DNA from: Scilla litardierei
Lineage: Eukaryota; Streptophyta; Magnoliopsida; Asparagales; Asparagaceae
Direction of reading: 5' to 3'
NCBI GenBank assembly: GCA_030789695.1
Contig: CM061141.1
Location: forward strand, 323,625,938 to 323,689,937
Length of the DNA stretch: 64,000 nucleotides
Positions 44,853-56,854 of this stretch are shown here, in pieces. The notes beneath the pieces were generated by a model. It saw only the letters and a program-made list of their open reading frames with translations. It ran no database searches and had not been told where the DNA came from. Each line of letters starts with the position of its first letter. Within the stretch, counting starts at the first letter, position 1. Made by a program: the position numbers and the translations under genes.

Positions 44853-45959
44853 CTACACTACTGGAAAGAACACACCGTGATCAAATGGCGGATCCCGAAT
44901 CTTTAATGGTGGAGGAAGTTTTTCAATTTGCTCCTTGCGCTCCTCGACGATTATTCTTCCTCCGAAAGCTAATTTGGACCCCAGCAACACAACTCCAAGC
45001 ATCTCTATAAGTTGTTTGCCAATGTCCTGCGAGAGATGAGTTATGTCAGTCCAAATTAATTTAAAATTCTTCGAAATAAAATTATTCCAAATGTAGTCAT
45101 CAAAATAAGTGAAAGAAATTAATGCAAGTTGACGACTACTCCCTGAAAGATTTGCACTACCCTCTGTACGATGCTCGTTCAATGGGGAGAGGGATAAATG
45201 ATTTTGGGACAAAACTAGAGGAGGACATGGTTCTGGCTCCATGGCAATAATCTCAAAACCTTTGTCCCTAGCTGTTTCCTCCTCTCGTTCATCCAAAATT
45301 GCTAGCTCATCCTCTCTTTTGCACACACTTCCTGCCATGTGGATATTTATATTCGTGTCCTCGCTCGGTACTCCTGCAATAGAAGATGAACTCGTATTAG
45401 ATTCTTGAAATCGAGTTTCAAAAGCATTACCTTCTTCTAAGCAAGCGGCAATCAAATTAAGATTTTCAATGGAATTTTGAATCTGCCGACTCCATGCAAG
45501 GAAATTCTCTTGGAATTGATGGGATGTGGCCTCCTGTGTCTGAATAGTCTGGTAAGCTTCCTCTTTCAAGGATTGCAAAGGTACGTCTACGCTTTGCTCT
45601 TCTTGATCGAGGCACGAAGGCTCCGTTGAATCGCTCTCTGAAGTCTCTTCCACGGTTTCTTCGTTTTCTTGCAGAGACTCCATGTATTCCCACGCCACTA
45701 TCGGCGTCATGCTTCCCAATAATTCCTGCAGCTGCGGTTGTAGTCCATCTAAGAAGAACGCCATAAGCTCTTCATTTGTGTACCCATGCTGCGGATAGCT
45801 CGATATCATGTCTGTGAACCTCCTCCAGGCCTGAAAGAAAGTTTCACAGTCAGTTTGATTAAAATTGACAATTTTGAGCTTCTCCATTCTATGTTTGTGT
45901 GCATTTGCATATCGTGCATCATAAAGATTGTTTGTGCAATAGAAGTTCATATATTCCAT
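44853..45959 (-). CDS. D gag-like protein (368 aa)
   Basis: The frame is uninterrupted from the ATG at 45959, about 130 bp after the primer site, to a stop at 44853. The N-terminal ~110 residues have a Retrotrans_gag-type signature (ETFFQAWRRFTDMISSYPQ, ELMAFFLDGLQPQLQELL). The remainder is acidic, with a DST/EEQS-rich middle and no zinc knuckle or protease. Gag would package the element's RNA, or share a partner's particle. Intactness alongside near-identical LTR portions suggests fairly recent mobility. An alternative in-frame start (M4) is possible. The gag call is moderately strong. Confidence 0.75.
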   Translation of the reverse strand: MEYMNFYCTNNLYDARYANAHKHRMEKLKIVNFNQTDCETFFQAWRRFTDMISSYPQHGYTNEELMAFFLDGLQPQLQELLGSMTPIVAWEYMESLQENEETVEETSESDSTEPSCLDQEEQSVDVPLQSLKEEAYQTIQTQEATSHQFQENFLAWSRQIQNSIENLNLIAACLEEGNAFETRFQESNTSSSSIAGVPSEDTNINIHMAGSVCKREDELAILDEREEETARDKGFEIIAMEPEPCPPLVLSQNHLSLSPLNEHRTEGSANLSGSSRQLALISFTYFDDYIWNNFISKNFKLIWTDITHLSQDIGKQLIEMLGVVLLGSKLAFGGRIIVEERKEQIEKLPPPLKIRDPPFDHGVFFPVV

Positions 45960-46062
45960 TTTGCAATAAAATAAAATAAAATAAAAAAAAAAGTTTATGT
46001 ACAGTAAAGTGGAAAGATCTCACCGAAGGTCCTCTAAATGAAATAAACCGTAGTCACAAACC

Positions 46063-46086
46063 ATTCCTCCCCGGCAACGGCGCCAA
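46063..46086 (-). other. Primer-binding site of element D
   Basis: On the minus strand tggcgccgttgccgggga follows the 5' LTR end (CACCA, then agttttt). It is the same string and has a similar offset as in element C, supporting one lineage. Confidence 0.85.
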
Positions 46087-46091
46087 AAACT

Positions 46092-48072
46092 TGGTGGGAC
46101 CGAAAAGGTGCTCTCTCTCAAGCGCAAGAGTCCGTACAAGTAGTAAAATCTGGGAGTCCAGATGTCGAATCCACGGGAAGAAATCTGTTGCAACCACAAT
46201 TCAAATCAAATAGAAATCCTATCGGAAAGAAACTAAACACTTCTACAAATGATGACGGTGATGGTGATGTGAACACGTGAACAATATAAGCATAGAAAAT
46301 CGTGTATGAAAATACCTATAAAGAGTTTGCACATGGTATGGGTTCGTTAGGATCAACGATTCGTATTAATTTGGTTGATAGGTATAACGCAAAGAATTCT
46401 CCTTTTGGGAGCAATTCACCGGAAAATACCCAAGATAACTCAATGAATTCTCCTTTTGGGAGCAACTCATCGGAAGATGCCCTTTTGGGGGTTCAAACAA
46501 AATATTCAAAAAGATCGTCGCTAAGATTATAATACGATATGAAACTCTCTTTTGGAGAGATCAAAACTACGGTATGAAACTCCCTTTTGGGGAGATCAAA
46601 GCTCGCCCTTTTGGGGCGATCATCAACTTAATTAACTCTTTTGGAATCTAAAAAAGTCGATTTACGAACAACGATTACAATTTTAGCGACGTTTTAACGA
46701 TTAAGCATATGGAATACAACCAAACTAACACGAATAATATCCCCTAACTACTCCATACCATGCACAAAAGAGATTTAGCTACTCATAATATCAGAATAAA
46801 CAAGTTTCATAACCAAATACGTCAAGATCATAGCAAAATACGGTAGAAAAAAACACTAATTAAGGAGTTTAAGTTAAGAATTCATCACCAAATATCCTTG
46901 AAAATACATCAAACTCTCTGAAAATAATAAAACAAGCCTCTGGAATTTTACAGAATTTTTCAGGGGGAGAATACGGCTCCTAGAGCCACCAATACGCCCA
47001 AAATACGCCCCAAACTGCTTGAATACGCCCAAAAAACCCTAAATACGCTTATATAATAGGCATTGCGGGTTTGGGTTGTGTTATCGGGTCCAAACCCGCA
47101 CCAAAACTTACCCGAACTCATCTCAGCCGCACATCCAGATCGGATCAAATTGTGGACGTTGATCTGGTCGGGATTTAATATAGGAGTGCCACGTGTGCAT
47201 CAAATAACGCGCAAGCCCGCTCCGCTTCGAATTCGCATCGGCTTCGATCGTGACCGTCCGATGAGGATCTGACGCTCTCGAATTCTCCACGTCTCCACGG
47301 ATCACGCCCTCCGCTGCTTTGCCTTCAAATCGCGGGGATGCTCTTCGTCGTTCGATCTAAATCGAACGGGCTTCATCATGCCACGTCGCCCCGTAACGCT
47401 GCCGCCTCGAGTTCAAATCGCGGGGTTGCTCTCCCCCGTTCGATGGTGATCTCACGGTCGAGAATCAGCCGCTCTCGCAATCGCTAGCGTCCGTTCGATG
47501 GAGCCGTCAGCCGCTAGATCCTCGCCACGTCACCCCGAAATGATGCGCGCTTCGATCGGTCGAAGCTCGACGCTAAGCCGTTCGATCGTGATCGGGCGGT
47601 CGCGATTTGCCCCGCCTGTTGACGAGTTGGAATCGATTGTGGACCGTTGGATATTAATCCAACGGTGGGAAAATTTCCAAGCCCAATAATCTGCGCACCG
47701 TTCGATTGGGCGGGGGACGACGAGATCGCGACACGTGGCAGCTTCCGATTGGATGTTGCCGTATTTATCGTATTTTGTGTGTATTTCTTCATTAAATTGG
47801 TATTCTGCATTCAAAAATACACAGTAATTAGCACAGATCTCAGAAAAATACAAATAAATAGTCGTTGGGATCGTGAGATCGAGACGGTGCTAGGAAAAAT
47901 ATAAAAAGTGCAGAAATTGCATCGTTAAATGCTGTTTTATGCTCAAATAGTGTGTTTTCTCTAATAAATAAATGTGTAGAAAATACGTATGAATTAGAGA
48001 TAAATGTAGCATCACATGAGCACAAAATAGGGCTAAATGGGGGGTTAAATATGTAATATTGAACCCGAATCA
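46092..48072 (-). repeat. 5' LTR of element D
   Basis: It is 1981 bp, from TGATTCGGG at 48072 (minus) to CACCA at 46092. It carries the hairpin series at 46394-46618, which in element orientation lies in the last 600 bp, within probable R/U5 leader sequence. Confidence 0.92.
46394..46618 (-). repeat. Hairpins with constant CAAAA loop in the D 5' LTR
   Basis: Units at 46394-46417, 46445-46468, 46479-46494, 46545-46559, 46580-46594 and 46604-46618. Read on the transcribed (minus) strand, the last three are CTCTC-CAAAA-GAGAG, CTCCC-CAAAA-GGGAG and CGCCC-CAAAA-GGGCG. The stem changes are matched on both sides. Confidence 0.8.
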
Positions 48073-48227
48073 TCCGCTACAAATTTGCAAAAGACTATGA
48101 TAAGACTAAGAAGGTAGACATAAGGTACATATCTACACATGAGATGATAGCGGATCCACTTACGAAGGAGATCCCCAGAGATGTGTTTTACAAACACTTA
48201 TCATCTCAAGGATTGCATAAGAGCTGA
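48073..48227 (+). pseudogene. B RNase H, C-terminal fragment
   Basis: After D, B resumes with tccgc and reads KKVDIRYISTHEMIADPLTK, the typical end of copia pol, then IPRDVFYKHL and a TGA at 48225-48227. No stop lies inside this piece. Confidence 0.88.
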
Positions 48228-49241
48228 TTTGTACAAATGTAAATTCACATGTCTGTAAAAGATCAAATTTAATAAAAGAATAAGTTCTTTTTTCAACATT
48301 GCATATGAGTTTCTAGAAAATGTTTTTGTACATTTTAAAATCTCAGCTATATTTTCTAGTATGTCGGACAGATTGAGGTTGGCTCTCTCACATGAGCAAC
48401 CGCCTTTATTATATCAGACGGATAAAATAAAGATGAGACCTGTTTAAAGTCAAAATCATCAGACGGATGATTTAGAGTCATGACTTAAACAAAATGGTCG
48501 TATGAAAGATCTGCATCATATGGATGCTTACAAAAGATCTAAGAGGATTCTTAAATCATATCTGTCTTATGCGGGATGTGAGTCCAGAAGATTATTTGAG
48601 TAGCAAAAGGGACTCAAAATCAGACATTGTGGTGTCTGATCATCATCCTTACAACATCATTAAGACATACGCTCCCTGGGAAAGGAGTGATGTTGTAATA
48701 CGTATTCATACTATGTATGCATTTGACCATTGGGTTAGAATAGTAATTGTGTTTACTATTATGTGAGACCCAAAGACCATATGGGTCTTAACTCTTACCC
48801 TCATGGACTCTAATTGGTTCCTTTAGATTTGACTGGGTGATTGCTATCTTAGCATGTTGCTTATGGACTATGGTCAATTCGATCCGACGGAACATGTTAG
48901 AAAAGCGAGTCAAGACAAGATCGAAAGGATCACAAGAAGAGGAAGATTAATTTCATATTCACATTTGGACTTTAAAGATTCAAAGCTGGCCAGCCAATTG
49001 TAATCCAGATGGGATTCAATTGTTGAATATAAAGTATAAGAAATGTGAAGAAATAATCTAGGGTAAAGCATGCGTTGATCTACTCAACTTTGCACCTCGA
49101 GGGGTGTTGTGTATCTCTAACAAGTGCACAACAGCGGACTCTATGCACATGATGGTCACACGGCCTATTTCTCGGTATGATAAACAGAAGAGTTAAAGGA
49201 AAAGATGTTTCCTTACAATCCCATTAAGTGTGAGTGGGAGA
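48228..49241 (+). other. B 3' non-coding region and polypurine tract
   Basis: About 1 kb without a supported gene. The frame at 48524-48766 matches no family. It ends in gtgtgagtgggaga (about 49228-49241), a copia-style polypurine tract touching the 3' LTR. Confidence 0.75.
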
Positions 49242-49769
49242 TGTTGGATATAGACGACATGAATACACCCATGAGGGGATGTATGAGGGTATACGGACCT
49301 CAGATGTCGCGTGCACGAAAGCGTGCACGAAGGGAACCTTTTCTCGTGTGAAAAGGACCACTCGATAAGTGGAAAAAGTCACTTTATAAGTGCATAAAGG
49401 CACTTGATAAATGAATGAAGAAGAGGATAAGTAAAAGGACTAATATAGGCTAATAATCATATATGTAGTTATTTCCTACAATAACTACCCCTAAAGCCTA
49501 TAAATAGGACCAAAGGGTATGCCTTTTACACTAATCTTACCATGCCATAAGTTTGCATAAGGCAACTTGTGTTCTTCTTCTCCCTTCCATTAAAATCCTC
49601 TTCTAAATAGAGATTTAGGCGGTGAAACTCAGCTTCGATCCTCCGTGACGAAGTACCAACCGTTGTGGCGAATCCGAGGGTGAAGTTTAGAGACTACGGT
49701 GCCGCGTACGCAAGCGTAAGTATATGTTATTAGTCGATCATAACGTCATTGTTTTGACAGGATCCCACA
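49242..49769 (+). repeat. 3' LTR of element B
   Basis: It is 528 bp, the same length as the 5' copy, with few differences. It ends gatcccaca and is followed by gaaac (49770-49774). Its three palindromes are at 49359, 49380 and 49401. Confidence 0.93.
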
Positions 49770-50707
49770 GAAACAACACACATCAAACAGAGACACACAA
49801 GACTTGGTAACGAAGTTCGATGCACACACCTATATCTGCAGGGCCACGCCCAGAAAAGTAGAATACTTCACTATAATAATCAGAGAATACAAACTCTAAT
49901 AACCACGCTTCTATAAGGAAGAACACACTCCCCCTTAATACAAACCGTGAGGGGTGATTGCAATCAACCCCGTGAAGTATTCTTGGCAAGCTCCCCTTGC
50001 CAGTAAGCTCCCCTTGCACCACCGACTGGATCAACTCCCTTGATCCTACGTGCGTAGTCGTCGGTCTCCCTCCCGGAGTAAGCTCACTAAAACTTTTTAT
50101 CAAAAAGTCTGTAACCTAGCCGTCGTTGCTGTCGAACCCTAATAGCATGCCTTTCCGCAATCCACGGTTCAATCAGCCCCGATGCAATCAAATCTTGATA
50201 CAGCTAGATAACTGCAATACCTGCAATGCTTCAACCAGAAAGAGATCCCTCAAAATCCATAGGAGATCGTTGCAAGGATATTGCCGGCTAACAACTCTCC
50301 AACCGTCTTTCAACAAAGACAACCGAGAGATATAAATAGCCAATCAAATCTTTAACAATATTAATCAACATAAATACCTAAACTGTTAAAGATAGAAACT
50401 TAGGATCGCGAGGACTCCAGGCTCGGATCCACGAATACCTTTGAACAACCAAAGCCGCCTACAGACACAGCATGTTGAACATCATGGTACAACAAACTGT
50501 TCAACAATTCATCCAACAAGGTAGGCTGAGTCGATTCTCTCCTTCTTGATTACAGTAGCTCAGGTGCAACAAAACGTTCAACAAGAGACCCAACATCTTC
50601 CAGATATACCATCTAATAGCTTCAAGAAATAAAGGGCAAACAACGAGTGCCATATATGACAACGCAATCATCAAGCAGATAATGAATAGCATGAATAAAA
50701 CCTAACA
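49770..50707 (-). repeat. 5' LTR of element A, distal part
   Basis: It continues 21842-21883 after B and matches 12061-12976, apart from a 17-bp tandem duplication near 49990-50025. It ends cctaaca and is followed by gttac. Confidence 0.92.
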
Positions 50708-50940
50708 GTTACAAATTCAACGCTTCAAAAAAGTTAGTATATGTAAATGTACAAGTTTTTGCAATGCATTCATCGGGAGGTCAAATCATATTATTTTTCA
50801 ACCATTTTTTGGGTAGTGTATAACTGTATGGATTAAACATTGCAAAAATAATTTTTGGAATTTTTTTTAAAAAAGATAAAATTCCATTCGCACCCATTTG
50901 TTGTGAATGACATTCTCAATGGAAGACGTTCTATACATAC
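50708..50940. other. Remainder of the direct repeat and MITE right arm
   Basis: 50708-50712 is the second gttac. 50713-50797 completes the right ~450-bp repeat copy. 50796-50920 is the inverted right arm of the foldback MITE whose left arm is 11861-11988. catac at 50936-50940 is the target duplication of F. Confidence 0.75.
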
Positions 50941-53783
50941 TGTGACGACCTGTATTCATCAATACGACTATTTACGTATTTAACGTATTTTCACATTTTA
51001 AAAGTATTTTATAATGGTTGGTCACGAGTTTTATATCAAAAATGATTTCAAAATTCTTTGTAAAAAATATTTTGAAGCATCAAAGTAGTTATGATGTATT
51101 TCAGTAAGTTCGAGTATCATCGAATAACTATAAATAGTTTTTATAATAATTCATATTCAATTGTTACTGATTTAGCTGAATTAATTAATTTTCAATATAA
51201 ACATCATCCAAAAGATTTTAAACTTCTACAGTATGATTCTATGATCATTTAGTGCTCCCTATTTTATTTTCGTAATTTTCTGAAATCAAATCGACGTAGA
51301 ACCCGCAAACCCGCATTCCAAACGTTTTGGTCCAAAACTCGTATCTCCGTAGCTCAAACCTTGAAATAGACTTCGTATTTGCGATCCTCGCAACGATACG
51401 AACCCGTGGCTATGTTTTCGCAATTTTTCGGAGTCGTATGTGAAAACGGAGTAGTATTCCTTCGTTTTTACTAATTACATCTCCTAATGACATTTTACTC
51501 TTATTAATTACACTTACTAAATTACTAATTACTTTTACCCATCATTAACCACCTCCCTTTTCAGTTCAGATCCGAGAAAATAGTATCTTCACCTCCCAAA
51601 ATTAATTTCTACATTAATTATTTTCTAACCTAATCAATTTCCTAAACCCTTCCCCCAAGCAATGCACGCAATCCCCTTACCCACGCTCGTACGCCGCCTC
51701 ACCGGAGCAGTGAGCGCCTCGCCTCCGACCCCAACGTCGCCGCGCAGCCGTCGCATCCGTCGCCGTTGCCTCTGAGCTCCACCCCTAGCGACCCCCGAAG
51801 CAGCAGCCCTGACTCCCAAGCCTGCTCCGTCGCCTCTGCCCTCTTCGACGAAGCGCCATCGCCACCACGCCGCCGCTTCTCCGACGTGCCCTGCCGTTCC
51901 CCGCCACCCAGCACCGTCGCTGCCGATCGAACGATGCCACTAGCACCCCGACAGCATGTGCCCCGCTCCGATGTCACCCTCAGCCACCCCACGCCTCCGC
52001 TCTCGTCGACCTCCCCTTGCCACAACTCCCCCTCATCGAGTCCTCCTCTGCCGCCACTCGAGAGCGCCTCCCCGTCGTCAGCTGCGGCGTCCTCCACTCA
52101 GCGCCGCTGCTTCGAAACCCAACGAGCCTGCAGCAGCCCCCGCCATTCTCTGCCTCCCTCCGATGAGGCAACATGCCCCTGTCGCAGCAACAGCTCCTTC
52201 CCGCTGCCGCCTCCTGTGCCACCACCGCCCTCCACTGTCGTCGCTTCACTGCCACCACTCCCCTGACGCCGACTGACCCGCTCCGCCGCCGTCTGACCTC
52301 ACGAAGCCCCCCCTGCGCAGCGAACGTAAGAGAGGTGGTGAGTTATATATTATACGTATTAAAATACGTATATACGCATATGAATATTAAGAGTATATTA
52401 GTATTTTATAAAATAATATATAAGAATAATTGGTTTTAAATTCATAACTAATTATACATGCCTCAAAAAATTACAAGACCAGCTTCAGAAAATCAGAAAT
52501 GACATTCTGGACCCATTGTCACTAATTTCATCTTGATCAGACAAGTAGATTTTTCACAGTAAATTTTTAAGCCTAAAATTTAAATACGTTGTTTTCACTT
52601 AATAATTCATAACTTAATATTTTCACATAAACTGAGATATGGAAAAATTATATGTTATAGTACCCTTCGAGACGGTCATTTTGTCAGCTCACTGGAAACA
52701 TTCTGATATGTATTTCATCCAGAAGAAATGTTTGAACAATTACGATAACTAATTAAAATTAGCTTTTAAATTCATTTTGAGGTTTTAATAATTATAAAAA
52801 ATTACCAGAGACTTCAAAAAATATTTCCTCCTTAGGTAAAATTATATTCCTCGTATCCAACCTGTATAAAATTTTAGAACACTTTTCGGCATCATTTCAA
52901 TCGATTATAAAATCAAAACAATCAAGTTAGATAGATAAAAGATATTGTGTTCTTTAACCGATCATTTCTTGTGTTTGCAGATACCGCTTCACGTGCACAA
53001 GCACCCTTGGAAGCTCTAGCTCTAGTCCCGGCTCACTGCAACAACCTCGAAACTAGTAAGTCACTCTAATTCTAACTTTAAAAATTTAGATAGTGTACTC
53101 ATATGAACTTAGGACATGACATATAGCCTCAGAACAGTTATTGACCTGAACAGATGACTAGAAAGCTAACTAAATAGGAAACAAATCAACTGCAGAGCGA
53201 CTTTGACTTGAACTTACGACATTGCTAACTTTCAACTTAGATGGCTATAGCACACGTACTTGGATAAACTGTGTACTAATTGAAGTACCACATGCTCGAA
53301 GCATGGAATCAGCATCTTTATTGAACTTGTCTTTTTCCTTAACTATCCGATTTTTCAATAAGAAAGTCAATCAGTGGTCCTGTTTTAACTATCATAGTAA
53401 ATATGGAACGTCATGTTGCTTGTCACTTAAACACCATGCATGGACTTTAGATACACTTATTGCATGATTGCTCACGTTTAAATAGTCGTATCAATTGCTA
53501 CATGACATATATATGCCTCGTGAATTGTCGAATGGAATATCTTGTGTGGAATATCTTGTGGTACATCTTGTGGAATATCTGGTGATACATCTTGTGGAAT
53601 AACTTGTGAAACATCTCGTAATAAACATGTACTTGATAAACATCACAAACACTTGGGGTTTTGGGGTAATTTATAATAGCAAAAGTGCGGGAGCGACCAG
53701 TACTGACTTGGTTGTTGTCACCGTTCAGGTTCTAGCAATCCCTTCAAAGTTGGAAGGTGACAAATTCACAGACTTATTCACAG

Positions 53784-54474
53784 TGTCAAGCCCTATTTTA
53801 CACTATACGTGTATTCTACTAAACACACGTGGTATTTCTACATACGATGCATACGTGGGTATGAAATAAGCGTAGATATCGATGTATGTGACGTAATACA
53901 AGGGGGATTAGGCCGTAATACGTGGCTAAAGGAAGAGAATATGAAATGTGAATGCGGGAGAAGAGCAAATGACGTCGTGGGTGTAAAACAACAGGAATGT
54001 GTTAGACGTGTGTGTGTGTGAAGCATGTCTCCATGCATGGATGTGCGTGGATGTGTGTAGGAAGAGCCATGCTAGTGTGAAAGGGGTTAGGGGTCAATGG
54101 CAACCTCTGTAAATTTTTTAGAAAGGCGAGGGGCAAAACGGTCATTTGGACTAAAGCTGCTGTGCGTACATCCTAAAGTGGTGTGTACATAAAGTAATGA
54201 CAAACTTGTAAATACTTGGAAGATGGAAGGGTATTTTGGTCTTTCCACATGGGATATTCACTTGGAATATTCCATTCTTGGAAGAGAAGAAAGGAATAAG
54301 AAGAGAATATTCCTTAGATTTGTCTCCTTTCTTCTTAATTCTTCTTTCCCATTTCCTTTCCAATTTTCATCCTCTCCCCTCTCCCCCTACCATGGCCGGC
54401 CACCTCCCCCATGCCATGGCCAAAATTCTTCAACTAAAAAAAGTAATTAAGATTCGGAGAAACGGGGCGTGACA
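53784..54474 (+). repeat. G terminal repeat, left copy (G1)
   Basis: 691 bp, TGTCAAGCCC to GGGGCGTGACA. It shares most of its length with 56860-57536 and 60986-61681. The end region carries acctcccccatgccatggcc and an A-rich stretch shared by all copies. Confidence 0.8.
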
Positions 54475-56854
54475 GTTTTTGGAAAAAAAGAGAAGAGGAA
54501 AAGAAGGAGAAAGAAGATGGAATGAAGAGAAGGAGAAGGAGAAATCAAGTTTGAGGTAGGAATCTATTTGGATTTGGAAATTTAATTAGGGTTTCATTTT
54601 ATCATGTTTTTATACCATGTTTTATCAATATGAATTAGTGGTAATCAAATTAATGTGCCATGTTTCAATTTTCATGAATTTCCCTTGAAAATTCTTAGCA
54701 AAATTAACCCCTTTGAAATTCAGAAATCTTGATGTCTGTTTTTGCCTCAATTCTGGTTACTTAGCTCGAATTAGGGTTCGAAAAAAATATAAGCTTGTAT
54801 ATCTTGAAGTTCTACCCCAAAATCATATAAATTTTGACATAGGTTCAATTCAGAAATTAGGAGTAATAAATCCATCTTTACAACATGTCTGTTTGATTTT
54901 CAGTGTTGACACAGTTTAGCAAAATTGACCTAACCACCTGCACACACCATGAAATTTTATGATCTTGGTCTTTTTGGAAAGTTAACAAATTTTTCTAAAA
55001 ATTCATATGAGTGCTTATATATTGAATTTCTGGCTGCAACATGCGCAAAATTGGCTTTCAATACAAACCCTGAAATCTGTCTGAAAAACAGCTTTGACAC
55101 ACTTTACCAAATAATTCACTATAAATCATATACTTAATATTTTTGCCTGAATTTTTATCTGTGCATCCAGGACTAGTATATCTATAACTTTCATTTTGGA
55201 AAATTTGTCAAATTCTCAATGTAAACTGATGTTATATGGCCATGTATTGTCACTTCCTGCAATTTCAGCATGCTGAATTAATTAAGTGTTGTTCTTATTC
55301 ATTAATTGTGGTTAATTGGCTATCATTATTCTTGCTTATTATGGTTGTGTGGTAGAATGAATGTTCATGCCCTTAGCACATGTAAATGACATTGTGTTGC
55401 CTTGATATGAATTACACCCGTCATGTGTTCGCTGAAATGCCTCAATGAAACAAAAGTTGAGAAACATGCGGAATGTGCATGTATATATTTGTAATATGAG
55501 AGATGATGTGAATGGGCAATGTTTTAGGACACAGATGGTACTACATGGAGCGAGAGCCACAGTAGGAGGCGTGGGGATTCGCTGTGGGACGTGACCATGT
55601 AGGCACCTCTTGACTCCATCGGTAGTTACCACAGTTGAGAACGGAGTAGATCACTATACACTTGCACGTCAGCACATTCATGGGATCCCATTGCATTGCA
55701 TTGCATTGCATCTCATGTTGCATCAAGTGCATCATTATATCTCATTATATCCATTGTGTGTAATGTGTTACATATATGCAATGTATGCGTGTTGTGTGTT
55801 GTGCGTTGTCTATATATTTATATGTTTGTGCCTTGTATATGTATTTGTGTATGTGGTTTGTGTATTGTTGTGACATGTCTTGAATGTATAATTCATTGTT
55901 CTTTGATACAAGAGATGTGTATGGACATTATGACAAGTATGTGATATCACATTGAGATAAGACCAATGGTAGAAAGACATATGAATATTCGATAAGTTGA
56001 TATGCGGCCATGTGCCAAATGAGGCAAGATAATGACATAACGGGGCTATGAGCCAAAATGATGCATGACATGAGAATCATTAGTAGTTAATTATTTTGGT
56101 TGATGTTTTATTTTAATTAATTAAATTTTAAAATAATAAATAAGAAGTTGGCATATTACTCCTTCTGCTGGCAGCACTTCCCTTCCCTTTACTTGCTTCA
56201 CTGGTGACACTATGTTATGATTCTGACACTTGTGATTCCCTTTTTAAATTGTGGTTGTATGAATATTTGTACCGTTATTCGTGCTAACCCTTTTCTTGCA
56301 GCAGATCGACATTGGACCACAGGTATAATCCCCTTACTTAGCTATTTACTTTTCAATATGTACTTAGTTTGCATGCCTTATTTCCCCTGCCTTGCCTTGT
56401 GGATTAATAACCCTAAAATGATGTTCCAAATCCAAGTTGGTTCCTACTGGGGCACGCATTGACGTGCTCCTCCCTATTTTTCAGGTAGCAGGGACAGCGT
56501 GGTTGGAGGTGACTTGGAGTTGGGTTGCAGGAGTAGAATTTGGTGTGAGCTATAGCTATGTAGTGTGACCTGGTTGTCTTGGGAGGTGGAGAGTGGTGGT
56601 GTATATGTAGTGGTGCATTTGGACTATGTATGTAAATGAAATTTGTTATATAAATTTGTTGTCGTTGTTCTATGTTATTTATGAGTTGTTTGATATTTAA
56701 ATGGAGCTGCATTTGTACTATCACAGCATGTGCACAGTGGCCTGCTTATTCAGTTACTTCTCACCCTCTCTTTCCTCTCTCTTCACCCTCACTTTTCAGG
56801 ATACTTGGAAAAAAAATTAATTAAATGCAGGGTATTCGGGGGAATGGGGTGTGA
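54475..56854 (+). repeat. G interior, LTR-like non-coding block
   Basis: It opens with a purine-rich gaaaaaaagagaagaggaaa stretch, continues AT-rich, and ends with about 40 bp (taattaaatgcagggtattc through gtgtgaca) that resemble the ends of G1-G3. It may be the body of a longer LTR variant. No protein frame is supported. Confidence 0.5.

Larger units (their letters stand above)
41820..48072 (-). mobile_element. Element D: gag-only LTR retrotransposon (TR-GAG type)
   Basis: Two 1981-bp LTRs (41820-43800 and 46092-48072) are flanked by tccgc at 41815-41819 and 48073-48077. On the minus strand the order is 5' LTR (right), the Athila-type primer site, one gag gene, a ttggggggtg polypurine tract and 3' LTR (left). 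The 2.3-kb interior has no protease, RT or integrase. This matches the described TR-GAG class of small non-autonomous elements. It shares primer site and tract pattern with C, so an Athila-group partner may have mobilised it. Confidence 0.9.
21884..49769 (+). mobile_element. Element B: Ty1/copia inserted in the 5' LTR of A
   Basis: The 528-bp LTRs (21884-22411 and 49242-49769) start TGTTGGATATAGACG and end GGATCCCACA. The gaaac duplication is at 21879-21883 and 49770-49774. The inside reads tRNA-Met primer site, a GC-rich leader, gag, protease, integrase, RT and RNase H, the copia order. Elements C and D are inserted in RNase H. Once they are removed, B is about 7.7 kb. Many stops and frameshifts show it is old. 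The exact copia lineage is not determined. Confidence 0.92.
12019..50707 (-). mobile_element. Element A: Sirevirus-like Ty1/copia, interrupted by B and a MITE
   Basis: The outermost complete element is bounded by gttac duplications (12014-12018 and 50708-50712). On the minus strand the order is 5' LTR (split by B), tRNA-Met primer site, long gag with two zinc knuckles, protease, integrase, RT, RNase H, a separate long ORF after pol, a repeated polypurine-rich region, and the 3' LTR (12019-12976). A large gag and an extra ORF between pol and 3' LTR are hallmarks of the Sirevirus (SIRE/Maximus) genus. Without B and the MITE, A would be about 10 kb. Pol carries one frameshift and several stops. 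Confidence 0.9.

Noticed and set aside
48524..48766. 80-codon frame after B's RNase H as a possible accessory gene
   Set aside because: It lies in the 3' non-coding region of a copia element where no ORF is usual, and it has no recognisable feature.
51634..52439. Proline/serine/alanine-rich frames that look like a signalling or cell-wall protein
   Set aside because: They lie in a GC-rich part of the F LTR, are open on both strands, and have no motif or start context.
53222..53869. Two plus-strand frames near the F/G junction as host exons
   Set aside because: The second crosses the G insertion point, and neither has a domain or recognisable splice-flanked structure.
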